Assembly: GCA_037903355.1 (NCBI GenBank)
Contig: JBAJFE010000034.1
Span: forward strand, 930,001 to 994,000
From: Trichuris trichiura
Taxonomy: Eukaryota > Nematoda > Enoplea > Trichinellida > Trichuridae
Reading direction: 5' to 3'
DNA: 64,000 bases
Of this stretch, positions 37,001 to 47,839 are shown piece after piece. The notes beneath the pieces are model-generated. The model searched no databases, had not been told where the DNA came from, and saw only the letters and a list, made by a program, of their open reading frames with translations. The first letter of the stretch is position 1. Each line of letters begins with the position of its first letter. A program made the position numbers and the translations under genes.

Positions 37001-39125
37001 CTGCCGGCTGTTTCGGAAGTGCTGCGTACTGTGTTGCGCATTCCTGCAACTGAAATAATTAAAAAGATTCCCTTAAGCAACAATACGGTGCAGCGACGTA
37101 TTGATGAAATGAGCGCTGATGTGGAGAATACGCTCTGCAACCTCTTGAGAACAGAGGAATTTTCTTTACAGGTGGATGAGTCGACGTTGCCACATAACGA
37201 AGCGCTGCTGCTGGCCTATGTTAGGTTCATCAAGGAAGGCAAGTTAGTTCAGGAGTTACTCTTCGCAAGAGAACTGCTGACTGACACTAGAGGAGAATCA
37301 ATATTTCGTACTGTAGAAGACTTTTTAAAGAGAAAGGAGATACCACTAACGAACGTAATCGCTGTCGCGACGGATGGAGCCCCGTCAATGCTTGGACGCC
37401 ATCGCGGGTTCCTTTCGTATCTAAAAGAAAAGGTACCGGATTTGCTGGCCGTGCACCCTTTGTAATTCACCGGCAACATCTGGTGGCGAAGCCGCTCAGT
37501 GACAGACTGCACCGTTCGCTGCAGTACGTGATCACTGCGGTTAATAGAATTAAAAGCAGTGCCTTGAGAGAGAGATTGTTCAGCCAACTATGCGAAGAAA
37601 ATGACGAAGATTTTAACCGGCTCCTGCCTCACACAGAAGTACGCTGGCTTTCAAGGGGCGCCTGCTTGAGCCGCTTCTATGCCCTTTTTGACACCGCCGT
37701 ACAGTTTCTCAAAACTGAGGATACGGAATTACGCGACAACGTGGAGAAATCGAGAGCTGGCATAGCTTACATGTCGGACCTCTACTTAAAGTTTAACGAG
37801 ATGAATTTGCAGTTGCAAGGAGATCAACTGAATCTTATCAAGACCAAGACGGTTGTAAAGGCTTTCATCGACAAGCTTTCCATTTTCCGCCAAAACCTGA
37901 GGCGCGGAGAGTACCGCCAGTTCCCTAAGCTTGACGACCTCAAGAAGAATGGCGGCCTCCCTGACGATGTCATACGCTCCTTCTGTGACCATCTCAGCAT
38001 GCTCCATGAGGACATGTGCGAAAGGTACAGAGATATTTTGTCCATGACGATACCGGACTGGGTTTTGGACCCGTTTACATGCCTCGCCGAGGTTGAAGTG
38101 GCTTACCAGGAAGAGCTCATTGAGATGCAAGCCAACGAGGAGCTGAAGCCCAAGATGAAGGGCGGCTATACCAGTTTCTGGCTGCAGCAGGAAATCAGAC
38201 AGCTGTATCCCAGGCTGTGGAACGTAGCTAAGAAGTTCCTCATCCCTTTTCCGTCGTCCTATTTGGTTGAACGCGGATTTAGTGCGGTAACGGACCTTCT
38301 CGGAAAAAAGAGAAACCGCTTACAGATAGTCAGGCGAGGCGACTTGAGATTACTTCTGACGACTATCAAGCCGGACGTGGATAAATTATTAGCATTGCAC
38401 CAGACCCAACCGTCGCGCTAAGTGAGGTAAGATCAAGCGGCTGTCGTTTTGCTCCGAGGAAATATTGAATTTAGATTCATTGTTGCGCAGCACTGAGAAC
38501 AACATCGCAGCCTCACTTACGATTTGCGTTACCATTGCTAACAGCCCGAAAAATTAAGGAAGAGGAAACCCAATGCCGCGATTGTACTCTGAATGCTCCC
38601 TGATCTGCAGTTAGCCGGCTTAAGTCCAGTAATACGAAAAGAACGCCTTCAGTGCCAAATAAAGAATTTATGGCGTTAACGGCTTCGAATATCGTTAAGG
38701 AGCTTTCGCCGTATATGGCAGCCGGCTTCCTTACTAGCCATTTCGCTCTAGTGTAGAGACGAAATTCAGCGTTGACTTCGCATCGCCAGGTGTTCCAGCC
38801 ATTGATCACACAGTCAACTTTCACAGCGCAAAAGATGGGGTCCTACTTGCGGCTGACAAGATCCGCAGGTTAATAAAGCTTTTAATGACAGCCCGGCTTA
38901 ACTGTTTTTGCTTTCGCATACACGGTAGGCAGCGAAGTCAATTCTACATTTTGCAGCCTGTTCAGGTGTTGAACTACTTGTACAAATTGACAACAACGTA
39001 ACCACAGTAGGCGCACCTGAGGATAACAGAAGCAGGAGAATTACGTTGGGGAGAATGACGGGGGCCCCGGCAAGTTGAAGGTCGCGAAAGGGGGCCCTGG
39101 CTCAAAAAAAGGTTGGAAAACACTG
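34068..39125 (+). mobile_element. hAT DNA transposon nested in the outer element
   Basis: The left end reads CAGTGATTCCCAAC and the complement of the right end CAGTGTTTTCCAACC, typical hAT termini. Flanks are GGCCAACA (34058-34065) and GGCCAACT (39126-39133), 7 of 8 matching, which fits the 8-bp duplication of hAT. The uninterrupted sequence GGCCAACTGTTTCC is present at the corresponding point of the copy at 47.67 kb. It carries one transposase gene (36641-38421). G/C-rich blocks with GGGGCCC repeats lie just inside both ends. Confidence 0.85.
36641..38421 (+). pseudogene. hAT-family transposase (ZBED/SCAND3-like), one frameshift
   Basis: The first frame (ATG 36641 to about 37464) has a BED-like zinc finger (CLICEKAF..HLKTMH), then DESTLPHNEALLLAYVRF and VATDGAPSMLGRHRGF. 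The catalytic core continues in a second frame (37483-38421) with RQHLVAKPLSDRL, HTEVRWLSRG and the C-terminal dimerisation segment FPSSYLVERGFSAV. The break near 37455-37465 is one missing base, so the region VHxVIHRQHLVAK straddles it. Otherwise about 590 codons are open, implying recent inactivation. The 5' end at ATG 36641 follows TTTCTACAG, so an upstream exon is possible. Confidence 0.88.
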
Positions 39126-39303
39126 GGCCAACTGTTTCCAGGTGTGCAGCGTTCCTTCGCTGATACGCATCGCTCGCATCAGTGCACAGTCAGCAATAGC
39201 TTAGGTCAGCTATTGTTCAGGTGACGTAGTAATCCCCACTTGACGTCCTTTGAAGTTGCCGCCCGAACTTCCGGTGGGGAGACAACATACAAGACCCGGT
39301 AAA

Positions 39304-40130
39304 TTATTCAGTGTCTCAACAGCGATCTGAGATTTTGATCTACAGAGAGACCAAGCTAAATTCAGTAGATATTTTTGTGATCAGAACTGAAACGACCAAT
39401 TATAGGACGCGTCTTAAAGAGTCTGTAGATTTAGACATCCAATCTTTGAACGTTACCCGTTTTCTTTGCTTATTGCTACTGTATTAAGCGAAACAGATAC
39501 GTTAGTAAATTTTCGTTCTCTGCTTTTCTCTAACAAGTGCACATAAATTCACTTTTAGGGAGTTTGTTTTAATTTTGTTTAATTACAGAAAGCGGCAAGC
39601 TGAAGAAAAAGGTTTCAGAAGTTTTACGAAGTTTGAACTTGAAACGATCGCTGCATTTATTGCCTTTGATATTGTTAATATAAGGCTCCATCAGGTTGTC
39701 CCACAGAACTTTTCTTGTGGTCCCAGCTCTATACTTTGGCATAAAGTAAAATCTCGTAATGTTTCAGCTTGTACAGAGGTGGCGCTAAAAGCGGGCGCCC
39801 ATTATCGCAACGATGCTTCGTCTAAAAAAAGGTTCGTCTGACTAGCATCGCTATTATTTATTCAAATGCTTTCATACTACAAATAACGCAATTTTTTCAG
39901 TTAATATCGCAGGCTGTCCACGGTCTATGCTTGTCTGGTCGGCGGTAAAAAAGGTTTTCCAGCCTTAGTAACCGGCAGAAATCACTGCAGACTTGACGGA
40001 ACAGAGCAGACAGGAGTAAAAGGGACAGCCGTTTTGGCAAACCTGAGACAGGATTTGGTTTAATTAGATTAAAGTGATTAGGCAAAATAGCAGCTGCCAC
40101 CCTTCCCAAAATTTAAAAAAATTGTATACG
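39304..40130. other. Intergenic, downstream of GTF3C3; nothing recognised
   Basis: An 88-codon frame at 39575-39841 has no known motif. The 3' untranslated region of GTF3C3 must lie at the right end of this interval. Confidence 0.5.
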
Positions 40131-43100
40131 CTAAACTAACAAATACTTCTGCATCAGATCCTTGGCAGCTGTAATATTGTTACTCTGATTATACATACAA
40201 ATTAAATTGTGAACAGCGAGAGGACGTAAATCGAACCCAAAAGAATGCGGGGAACGAACGTCAGGTTCCATAGCCAACGTTTGTCTGTAGTACTCGACAG
40301 CGACGTTTACTAGTCCCATCTGATGCATCGCTCGACCCATGTTGTAGCATACTTCTTGACAACTGCCACGAATCTCTTCATATTTTGCCAAAAATGAAAA
40401 CCCCTAAATATAAATATGCACTTCGGTGCAATAATATACATATTACCTGCATGCAGCAGTCGCACTTCTGCAAAATTCCTCTTCGAGAGGCAATGTTGAT
40501 TAGAGTAACCCCAATGAGCAGGTAGATCAAAGGATTTGAAGGGCAACGTCGTAAAATGAAAAAGTACTCCACTAAAAGTACAAGAAGTACTGTAAGCTGT
40601 CAACGAGAAATAAAGCTCACAAAGTGCACACTGGTATGAACCGGATACCAAAGAGTGATTGCCATTAATAAATGCCAAACCAATGCTGTCTGGATAATTT
40701 GCTGCCGTTCTCAGAGCGAATCGATGAATGCGAACGTCGGGAATCATGAGACATATAAAACCTGAAAGAGAACAAGCAAATTATACGGGATAAGAACCGT
40801 CTCTTATTCCTGCCTATTAAATTCCAAAAATGGTTGCAATTTTCGAAGTGCATCCCATAGCGTACAATGTTCCATATCAACTGCGGGGCACGGCAGCGGA
40901 TCGCTGCATGCAATAGCGTGCTATCAATCCTGTCAATAGTTTCACTGTTCGCAATTGCCAAGCTTTGCGAACCGTAACAGCAAAGATGCATTAAGTCTAC
41001 ATATTTTCCTTCAGTTGCAAGCAAATCGCATATCTGCAAGAAAACATCACTCTTCAAGAATCAACCCAAATTAAGTAGTATTACTTTGTCGAATATATGC
41101 CATAGGTCTTTCGAGAAAATGCGCTTATCCCGTAAAGGTACAGACTGCTTCACCAGTTTTTCAAGCCTGGAATGCCTCAAAGTAAACAAAACCACTTTGC
41201 GCAAGTTCAGCGATCTTCGCATCAGTCTACTCTTTAACCCTACACATTGAGACACATAGCATTTGTAAGAGAAACTGAATTTTTTACTTGAAAAACAGGT
41301 AGGGCTGTAGACGTCCTTAAAGTACATAGCTAGTAAAATTGTCCCGGAAACTATGTACTGACTCCAAATGCCTTTCTTCTCTAAAATTGTACATTGCTCC
41401 ACTAACAGCCGATCATCCTAAGAAAGTAGTCTCTTTAAACTGTTTACTACGGGTCATATTTTACCAAAAATCCCACATCCTCCACTTCTTTACCGTCAAA
41501 CAAATCCAGAGTTCGCATAGCATCATCATACAACCCGTATTTTTGCTGCAAAGTGGCTAGACTCAATCTAGCAAGCGCATGACAGGGGTCCACGGCGATT
41601 ATATGCTCGAAAATTTTCATAGCATCTTCGAACTTGCCGAGACTGCTTAATGCGTCGCCGTATTTGACTAGAAGGTCTGTATTACTTGTATGCTGCAAAG
41701 TACATCCTATCAATCATATGCGTAAAAGGTGGACATTTTACTTCAAAAGGTGATAATGGTAACAACTGTTCTATCATCGTCAAGACTTCCTTAAAGTAAC
41801 ATCTTTTTAACATCGCATCAGCGATTGGTAGATAGTAAGCCTCTCCTTTACAAATAGACTGCAGCTGCATGAGGCATTCTAGAAAAGGCTAAAAATGATC
41901 GGATATAATCAGTAACAATTCAAGAAAGGTAGTAAACCTTTGCGCGGTCGAAGTCTTTAAGTTCTAACCAAGCGACCACTACTTGCATCAAGTAAATGGG
42001 TGGATAATCGCTAGGAGTTTGAACTCTGCAAGAGCGCAATATTGCGGCCTATATCCTGGAAACGACAATCATCCGTTGTACTTATCGATCCGTAAAGAAC
42101 GAAAGTTGGAGCTGGTTGCTTCTACGTGTTGTCCGTGAGAGAGTATTTCTATTGGAGTAAATGCGCAAGTAGCCTTAACACGGATACTTAAAGCATGGAT
42201 TGATCCGCATTCACTAACAAACCAAAATTAGTTCTTCATCTTGATGCTCCTCAGACAATTGCTGCAAATAATCGGCAATTTTCTCGGAGCAATCAACACC
42301 GGCTGAATGTGCTCGAATAACGTAGCACTTTAGGCATTTCAATTTTTCGCGCGTTTTCTTTTCCGCACAGCATTTCTAAATAAGTGGGCTTATTGAAACT
42401 ATTCACACGCTTTTGTTGCAAAATGAAGCTGTTCGGCACAAATCAAGCACAGTTGCATGCGTAATAGATAAATAAATAAATTGTAAACTATTACTCGTTA
42501 CAAGTTGCCATCTTTTACGTTAAATTAAAATTCGCTGAACAAAGAGTTGTAGGAAGCAGCCAAATGAGTATGCCACAAAATCCTACTAAGTCTAAACTAA
42601 ACGAGACAGTTTTCCATAAAACACATTTCTATACTAATTAGTCGAAAGTTGTCTTTACGACATATTGAACATTTTAGTAAAGTCAACACGTAATTGAAAA
42701 AGCAACTGCAAATTCTAGGCAAGTGAAAATGCAGTTTCAATTGGCATTTGTAGGCAATTCAGATTTACATAATGACAGGAGAAGAAAGAAAATTCAAATT
42801 ACGCCCATCCGAATGCAAGTACAATTTTCTTACATTATAGACAAACTCCGCAAACTGTAAGTACTTTTCCAATTGTAAATCAGTGGAGAGCATAAGCTCT
42901 TGCACTGCCTTTATCTGAGCCAGAAGCACTTTGCTCATCCGCCCCAAGGAAGCATTCAGTTGAAAAATTGTACAATACAGAGAAAAGTTCTTTCTATCCA
43001 ATTTAACGGCTAAACAAATTCCATGAGACACAGAATCGCATGAAACTGCTACACCTCGCTCGTAACACATAAGGGCATGCCTCAACTGGTTTAGCTCAAC

Positions 43101-43937
43101 AGCCATACTGGCTAATTCTTTCCAGCTGGTCAAGTCAGTTTGGTTATTTAGCATTGCACCCAGCAAACCATATTCTAAAGATTTTTCCTTCTGTCCTTGT
43201 TCCTTGAACACCGCAGACATCAAAGTATAGCCTGCATGATGACCTGGCTCTTAAAATTCAAACTTAATGTTGAAAAGATCAAGTCGTTAAACTTACGAAC
43301 ACGAATCACTTCCTGGCACATACCAACTGCTTCGTCCAATTTGCCACTGGCAAAGCAAACAGCTGCTTGACCAAGTAAAGCCTTTAGAGCATCAGGAAGA
43401 CGACGAGGTTTGTAATTCCGACGAGAGAGCTTTTTCGCAGTCTCAAGTGAAGGAATCTGACATACAGATACGTATGATGAACGAACGGCAACAACGTATT
43501 AAAGTACAGAATTTATCGTAGGCTCTGGTTTCTTCTTGCTGCGAGTACGTAACCGGCGCCTTACGCCACTAGCAGTCTTTTTGGTACTCCTTCGCCGAGA
43601 GGAAGGAAAATACTCTTCATCAGAATCACTTGTCGACGCCGTGAATGAGTCTGAGAACAGTGAATTAACCAATGCAAAACAGTTTGAAACAAAAACCTGA
43701 TTCTAGCATCCGAGCTGAACATTCATTACTCGCATTAGCATCAGACAATTTTTCACTGAGCACACCTTCCATAGAACTTTCTGACTCGCTGCGCCGTTTC
43801 ATTGTATCTCTTCGACTGGTGTACTCGTCCCTCAGTTGCTGAACCAAATCTGATGTTTCTGTACTGAGAAACTCTTCATAATCTTCCAGCACGTCAACGT
43901 CAGCGCCAGAAATGTTCATCTCTTTGGCTTCAACCAT
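40131..43937 (-). CDS. GTF3C3: General transcription factor 3C polypeptide 3 (TFIIIC TPR subunit)
   Basis: TFIIIC recruits TFIIIB and RNA polymerase III to tRNA genes; this TPR subunit (yeast Tfc4) bridges to TFIIIB. Exons I can fix: 43937-43697, 43650-43508, 43456-43297, 43249-42835, 42375-42233, 42173-42082, 42025-41938, 41888-41742, 41692-41465. At least four further exons run to the stop at 40133-40131. Product order: acidic N-terminus (DVDVLEDYEEFLSTE), basic patch (SRRRSTKK..RRRLRTRSKKK), LPDALKALLGQAAVCFASGK, TPRs (EKSLEYGLLGAMLN, GKFEDAMKIFEHIIAVDPCH), then FINGNHSLVSGS, NPLIYLLIGVTLINIAS and YNMGRAMHQMGLVNVAVEYY. The last three parallel human GTF3C3's C-terminal third closely. The first ATG (43937) is in frame with the acidic region; an upstream exon cannot be excluded. 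Confidence 0.86.
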
Positions 43938-45816
43938 ATACAGAAAACAACTTTGACAAGAAAAACGCAAACAAAAGATAAGATGAAAAGACTGTAGGAC
44001 AACGGAGTACAGCCGAAAGTTTATTCGAAACCCACTAACTAACTACCGTAATCTGTACAACGTGACATGCAGGCAACGTCCAGGTCCGCGTTCGCTACAA
44101 AGACGTCCGCTCAGCAAGGAGCTTTTTAAAGGTCACTTATTAAAGGCCGGCAAATCAAAATTTAACTCAGCTCCTACCTCTGATACTTCAATCAACGTAC
44201 ACAGGAAAAAGTATGGTGATAAAGCTGAGCAAGTCTGCTAGGAACAGTAGCTTTCGGACGTGTCATTTAACACGAACAACAAATTCGAAATTGTTTCTTA
44301 CTGTTCTGGTCAGCTTAGACTTTCAAATTCTTCATTACCGAAAGATTGATGAAGTGATTGTACAAACGAATTCCCATTCTCATTGTTCTAATTATTTTTT
44401 CACAATATTTTACCGTGAGCACTTCTGATGTTTCGAAAGACAGGATGTCTTTTAACAGGCTTGAATAGTTTCATAGTAGATCTTCAGATTCACGGGTTTG
44501 GCCTGTTGGATGTATCTGTAAGTAAACTTCAAAATGCCCTACCAACGGATGGATGAGCAAATTGTAAGAGACTCTCTTACAATTTGCTCATCCATCTGTT
44601 GGTAGGGCATTTTGAAGTTTACTTACAGATACATCCAACAGGCCAAACCCGTGAATCTGAAGATCTACTATGAAAATATTTTACCAAAAAAAAATTAACG
44701 CAAGTATTACCCACGAGAGAAGCAACTTTCCCGTTTTAAATTTTCAAATCGATAGTTTTTGTGAACAGTACTGTACGGCAGAAAAGAGTTTTTTTCCGAA
44801 GATTCAGCTTTGTTGTTTTGTCAAGCATTAGCCACGCGCGTTGTAAACATTGCGCCGACAACAGATGGCCCTACTTGCCTCATTCTTTGATGCCAAATTT
44901 TGTATGTTGGCTTGGCATGCTGACTCTGTCATTTGCGAATGCCTGAAACGCTCACGCACATTTTTTATACGCAAAACTTTGGTTTTTTTGGCGCATTAGG
45001 AATAACATGTCTTTAAGAATGTTTCATAAAATTTACGAATAGATTGAACAAAGTGCTTATGAAGTGGCATATGCGGTATTTTCTGACTATACGATACAGA
45101 ACTACTACTTCAGTCAATGCAGTTTTCATTTTTGCCCGTTATCTTTTTTTTATTTTTATTAAACCATACATTTATATTATCCTTCAGTAGGCTTTGATAT
45201 GCGGCTATTTGTTTTCAGCGAGTGGTTTCAACTAGCAAAAACCTGCAAAACTGTTATCTACCGAACCCCTGATTATATTCTTTGATTGAAGTTCGGCTGT
45301 TTTCATACAGCGTAATTCGTTGCTGTTGCGGATGGTGCGTAGCGCTTTTCGATGCTGAAATGTAATGTGGCGTAATTTCTTTGGCTAAACGGTTTCTGCA
45401 TTGTAGGAAATTTGTACGTTTTAAGAGAAGTAGCAGCCCGTAGTAGCTGAGCAACCTGCTGCGTCGACAAGAAAGAAACTTTTCGAGTACACGAAGTTCC
45501 GAGGCGAACTGAGCGTTAGGCGCTTGGTATGTATTCTTTCCATCTGCCCAAGTAGGTGCCCACCAATATTTCATGACGTTATTGTTAAACTTTCCGACAA
45601 TAATTAGTTGTTCAGACCGAAATTGTAGCAGTAAACTTTATTAAACATGAACATCTATTTACATCACTTCTACTTAGAGTATTATTGTCATTTTTATGTT
45701 GTTTAGACGAATGTGTAGGCAAGATGTGTGGGAGAAACTAGAATTTGTTTGTAGGACAGATGCGCATCAGAGGAAAAAATATTTTTGCTCCCGGTTGACC
45801 ATGGACTAAAGCGGTC
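43938..45816. other. Intergenic between GTF3C3 and CDF, divergent promoters presumed
   Basis: The two genes are transcribed away from each other, so both promoters should lie here. Apart from the foldback at 44404-44685, I see only short frames without motifs. Confidence 0.5.
44404..44685. mobile_element. Foldback family 2, copy 3 (11-bp TSD)
   Basis: The element spans 44415-44674 between exact direct repeats AATATTTTACC (44404-44414 and 44675-44685). The arms meet near 44572 with almost no spacer (GTAAGAGACTCTCTTAC). Here the hairpin AAAGACAGGATGTCTTT lies on the left side, opposite to copy 1. Confidence 0.78.
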
Positions 45817-45945
45817 TTGCAGAGAAGGTTCGTTGCTGTTTCTTCCTATGCAAACGTATTTCCTGTGAAAAATGCTTTTACTATTGAATATTGCGGGAAG
45901 AGCGCGTTCGTGGGCTCGAGCGGAATAGAACGCCTTCCTTTGAAA

Positions 45946-47032
45946 ATGAAACATTCTAATTTAATTGACAGTGAATGCGCTGAGTACTTTGAAGAGGCTA
46001 CCCGAAGAGCACCTACGAGAGCTGTCCTTCGCAACTACCACAAGCAAGCTAAGCTGATGCGCAGCTATGGTGAAGACAAAGACTCTATCGTACATTTCGT
46101 ACAGAATTATGAGAAACATGGTGAAACAGTCGCGCAAGCAGAATGAATCATTAAAAAAGTCGGGTGTTCGATTGGCAAAGATTACTTTTTCGGTCAACTT
46201 AATATTGCTTGCAGTAAAAGCAACTGCCGGTGGACTTTCCGGTTCGTTGTCCGTTATAAGCAGTGTAGTGGACTCGGGCATGCATATCGCGTCTGGTGTA
46301 ATTATCTGGATTTCAAGCAGACCAATAAGAAAACGTGATCTAAGGGCATATCCGCGTGGCCGTACTCGTCTAGAACCACTTTCCCTTGTTATCATTTCAT
46401 TTATTATGGGATCAGCAAGTGTTCAAGTCGATTTTAAGTCAGTGAACGCTTTAATATATGATAACGTAAAACCAGATATTGGAATAACTACAATTTCCAT
46501 AATGGCAGCGACCGTTATAACAAAGTTTGTATTATGGCTGGTTTGTCGCTTTTACAAGGACTGCAACATTCGCATATTGGCTCAGGACCATCGAAACGAC
46601 TGTGTTTCTAACGCGTCAGCAATCGTATGCGCCTATCTTGGCAGTCACTTTTGGTCTTACTTGGATCCCATTGGTGCTATTTTGATAAGTTTGTATTTGT
46701 CGGGAAGTTGGATGATCACAGGAATTCGGCAAATGCGAATCATATCGGGTAAGGCAGCGAACCCTTTAATTCAAAGCCAAATAACTAAAATCTGCATTGA
46801 TCATGAACCAAAGTTCGAGCGGATAGAAACGGTGCTCGCGCACCATTTTGGTACCAAGTATCTCGTTGAAGTTCACGTTGTACTTAACGAAAATATTACG
46901 TTAAAGGAAGCGCATGACATCAGTGAAGGCTTGCAAAGAAAAATTGAGCATCTGCCTTACGTTGAACGAGCTTTTGTTCATGTTGACTATGAATTTGAGC
47001 ATCGCCCTGAATACGAGCATAAAATCGTGTAA
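45946..47032 (+). CDS. Cation diffusion facilitator (Mn/Zn-type CDF transporter)
   Basis: Exports divalent metal ions across membranes in exchange for protons. Two exons are proposed: 45946-46089 and 46142-47032, joined across a 52-bp intron (GTACAT..GCAAGCAG) that repairs an apparent frame break. The product is 345 residues. Motifs: NYHKQAKLMRSY before TM1, SGSLSVISSVVDSGMHIASG (TM2), YPRGRTRLEPLSLVIISFIM, then FYKDCNIRILAQDHRNDCVS (TM5), WSYLDPIGAILISLYLS (TM6) and a cytosolic C-terminal domain (HHFGTKYLVEVHV). YPRGRTRLEP and DHRND place it near the Mn-CDF branch. The open frame extends upstream to 45822 behind a TTGCAG acceptor-like site, so an upstream coding exon is likely and the ATG at 45946 may be internal. 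The TM2 metal site is DxxxH instead of DxxxD. Confidence 0.87.
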
Positions 47033-47037
47033 GCATA

Positions 47038-47839
47038 GGGGTCTAGTATGCTGTCTACCCACCGGAAGTTGAGGCGGCTACTTCAAAGCGTAATCTGCGA
47101 CTGTACAGCGTAATAAATGGTTGTTATCAGCACAACGGGACGGACGTTATCGTCAGGTTTAGTGAATGCATGGAATTAAGCAGCTGCGCATGCATTGAAG
47201 TTACGGAAAACACAATGGGGCCTGCAGGTGTTCAAGCTGAGACGTCGTCTAGCGACAGGGTAAATCTCATTCTGCGTTATGTCTGTCCCGGGATCTAGTG
47301 ACAACTTCCCATCGACAAGTGGAGGCACCGTAAAGAGGCACTGACGCCTTCTGCCTGATTAGGTACACCCGAGTGAACCCGTCGGATGCGCCTCCAGCGA
47401 AATGGACGCGTCGCCTTCGTCAGGCTGAGCGCCTGCGTTAGCAGTACGTATGCTTTTTCCCTTTTTGCGTTACTCATTGGTCGCGTGTTCAGTGATCGCT
47501 AAATAACGTTACTTTGCGCTATGCTTCTTGTCGTTTGCGCCACGGTCAAAACTGCAAAACTCAACAGCAGCAACGAACACGCGCAATGTTAAAGTTTAGG
47601 CTTAGGCTAGGGCAGGACAGGATGGCCGACACGGTTATAGCACGCACTTGGAAGCAATTACTAGAACGGCCAACTGTTTCCAGGTGTGCAGCGTTCCTTC
47701 GCTGATACGCATCGCTCGCATCAGTGCACAGTCAGCAATAGCTTAGGTCAGCTATTGTTCAGGTGACGTAGTAATCCCCACTTGACGTCCTTTGAAGTTG
47801 CAACCGAACTTCCGGTGGGGAGACAACATACAAGACCCG
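47038..47839. mobile_element. Outer inverted-repeat element, copy 2 (no hAT insertion)
   Basis: Begins GGGGTCTAGTATGCTGTCTA and ends with the complement of CGGGTCTTGTATGTTGTCTC. Aligns with copy 1 at 33439-34065 and 39126-39298, with two indels of about 50-60 bp near 47150 and 47255. The site occupied by the hAT in copy 1 is intact here (GGCCAACTGTTTCC near 47669). Flanks do not match: GCATA on the left, AAAGT on the right. Confidence 0.82.
47112..47117 (+). promoter_or_regulatory. AATAAA inside element copy 2, candidate poly(A) signal of the CDF gene
   Basis: AATAAA lies 80 bp after the CDF stop codon (47030-47032), inside the transposable element that begins 5 bp after that stop. The same hexamer occurs in copy 1 near 33511. 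Use as a poly(A) signal is inferred from position only. Confidence 0.4.

Larger units (their letters stand above)
33434..39303. mobile_element. Outer inverted-repeat element (copy 1), interrupted by a hAT transposon
   Basis: Ends at 33439 (CGGGTCCAGTATGTTGTCTC) and 39298. The complement of the right end is CGGGTCTTGTATGTTGTCTC, and the match continues through CCCACCGGAAGTT. The flanking 5-bp repeat is GTAAA (33434-33438 and 39299-39303). About 0.63 kb of left end and 0.17 kb of right end belong to this element; the 5.06 kb between is an inserted hAT. A hAT-free relative lies at 47038-47839. No protein of its own is visible, so it is non-autonomous. The superfamily is unknown. Confidence 0.78.

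Noticed and set aside
34058..39133. Reading copy 2 (47038-47839) as an internal-deletion derivative of copy 1 through GGCCAAC microhomology
   Set aside because: CAGTG-type hAT termini sit exactly at the supposed breakpoints and the microhomology is the 8-bp target duplication, so a nested insertion explains it better.
39575..39841. 88-codon plus-strand frame near the hAT
   Set aside because: No motif; not within an element boundary; likely chance.
46089..46142. Frameshift in the CDF gene
   Set aside because: A 52-bp GT..AG intron restores the frame in phase and the missing residues fit the family, so no mutation need be assumed.
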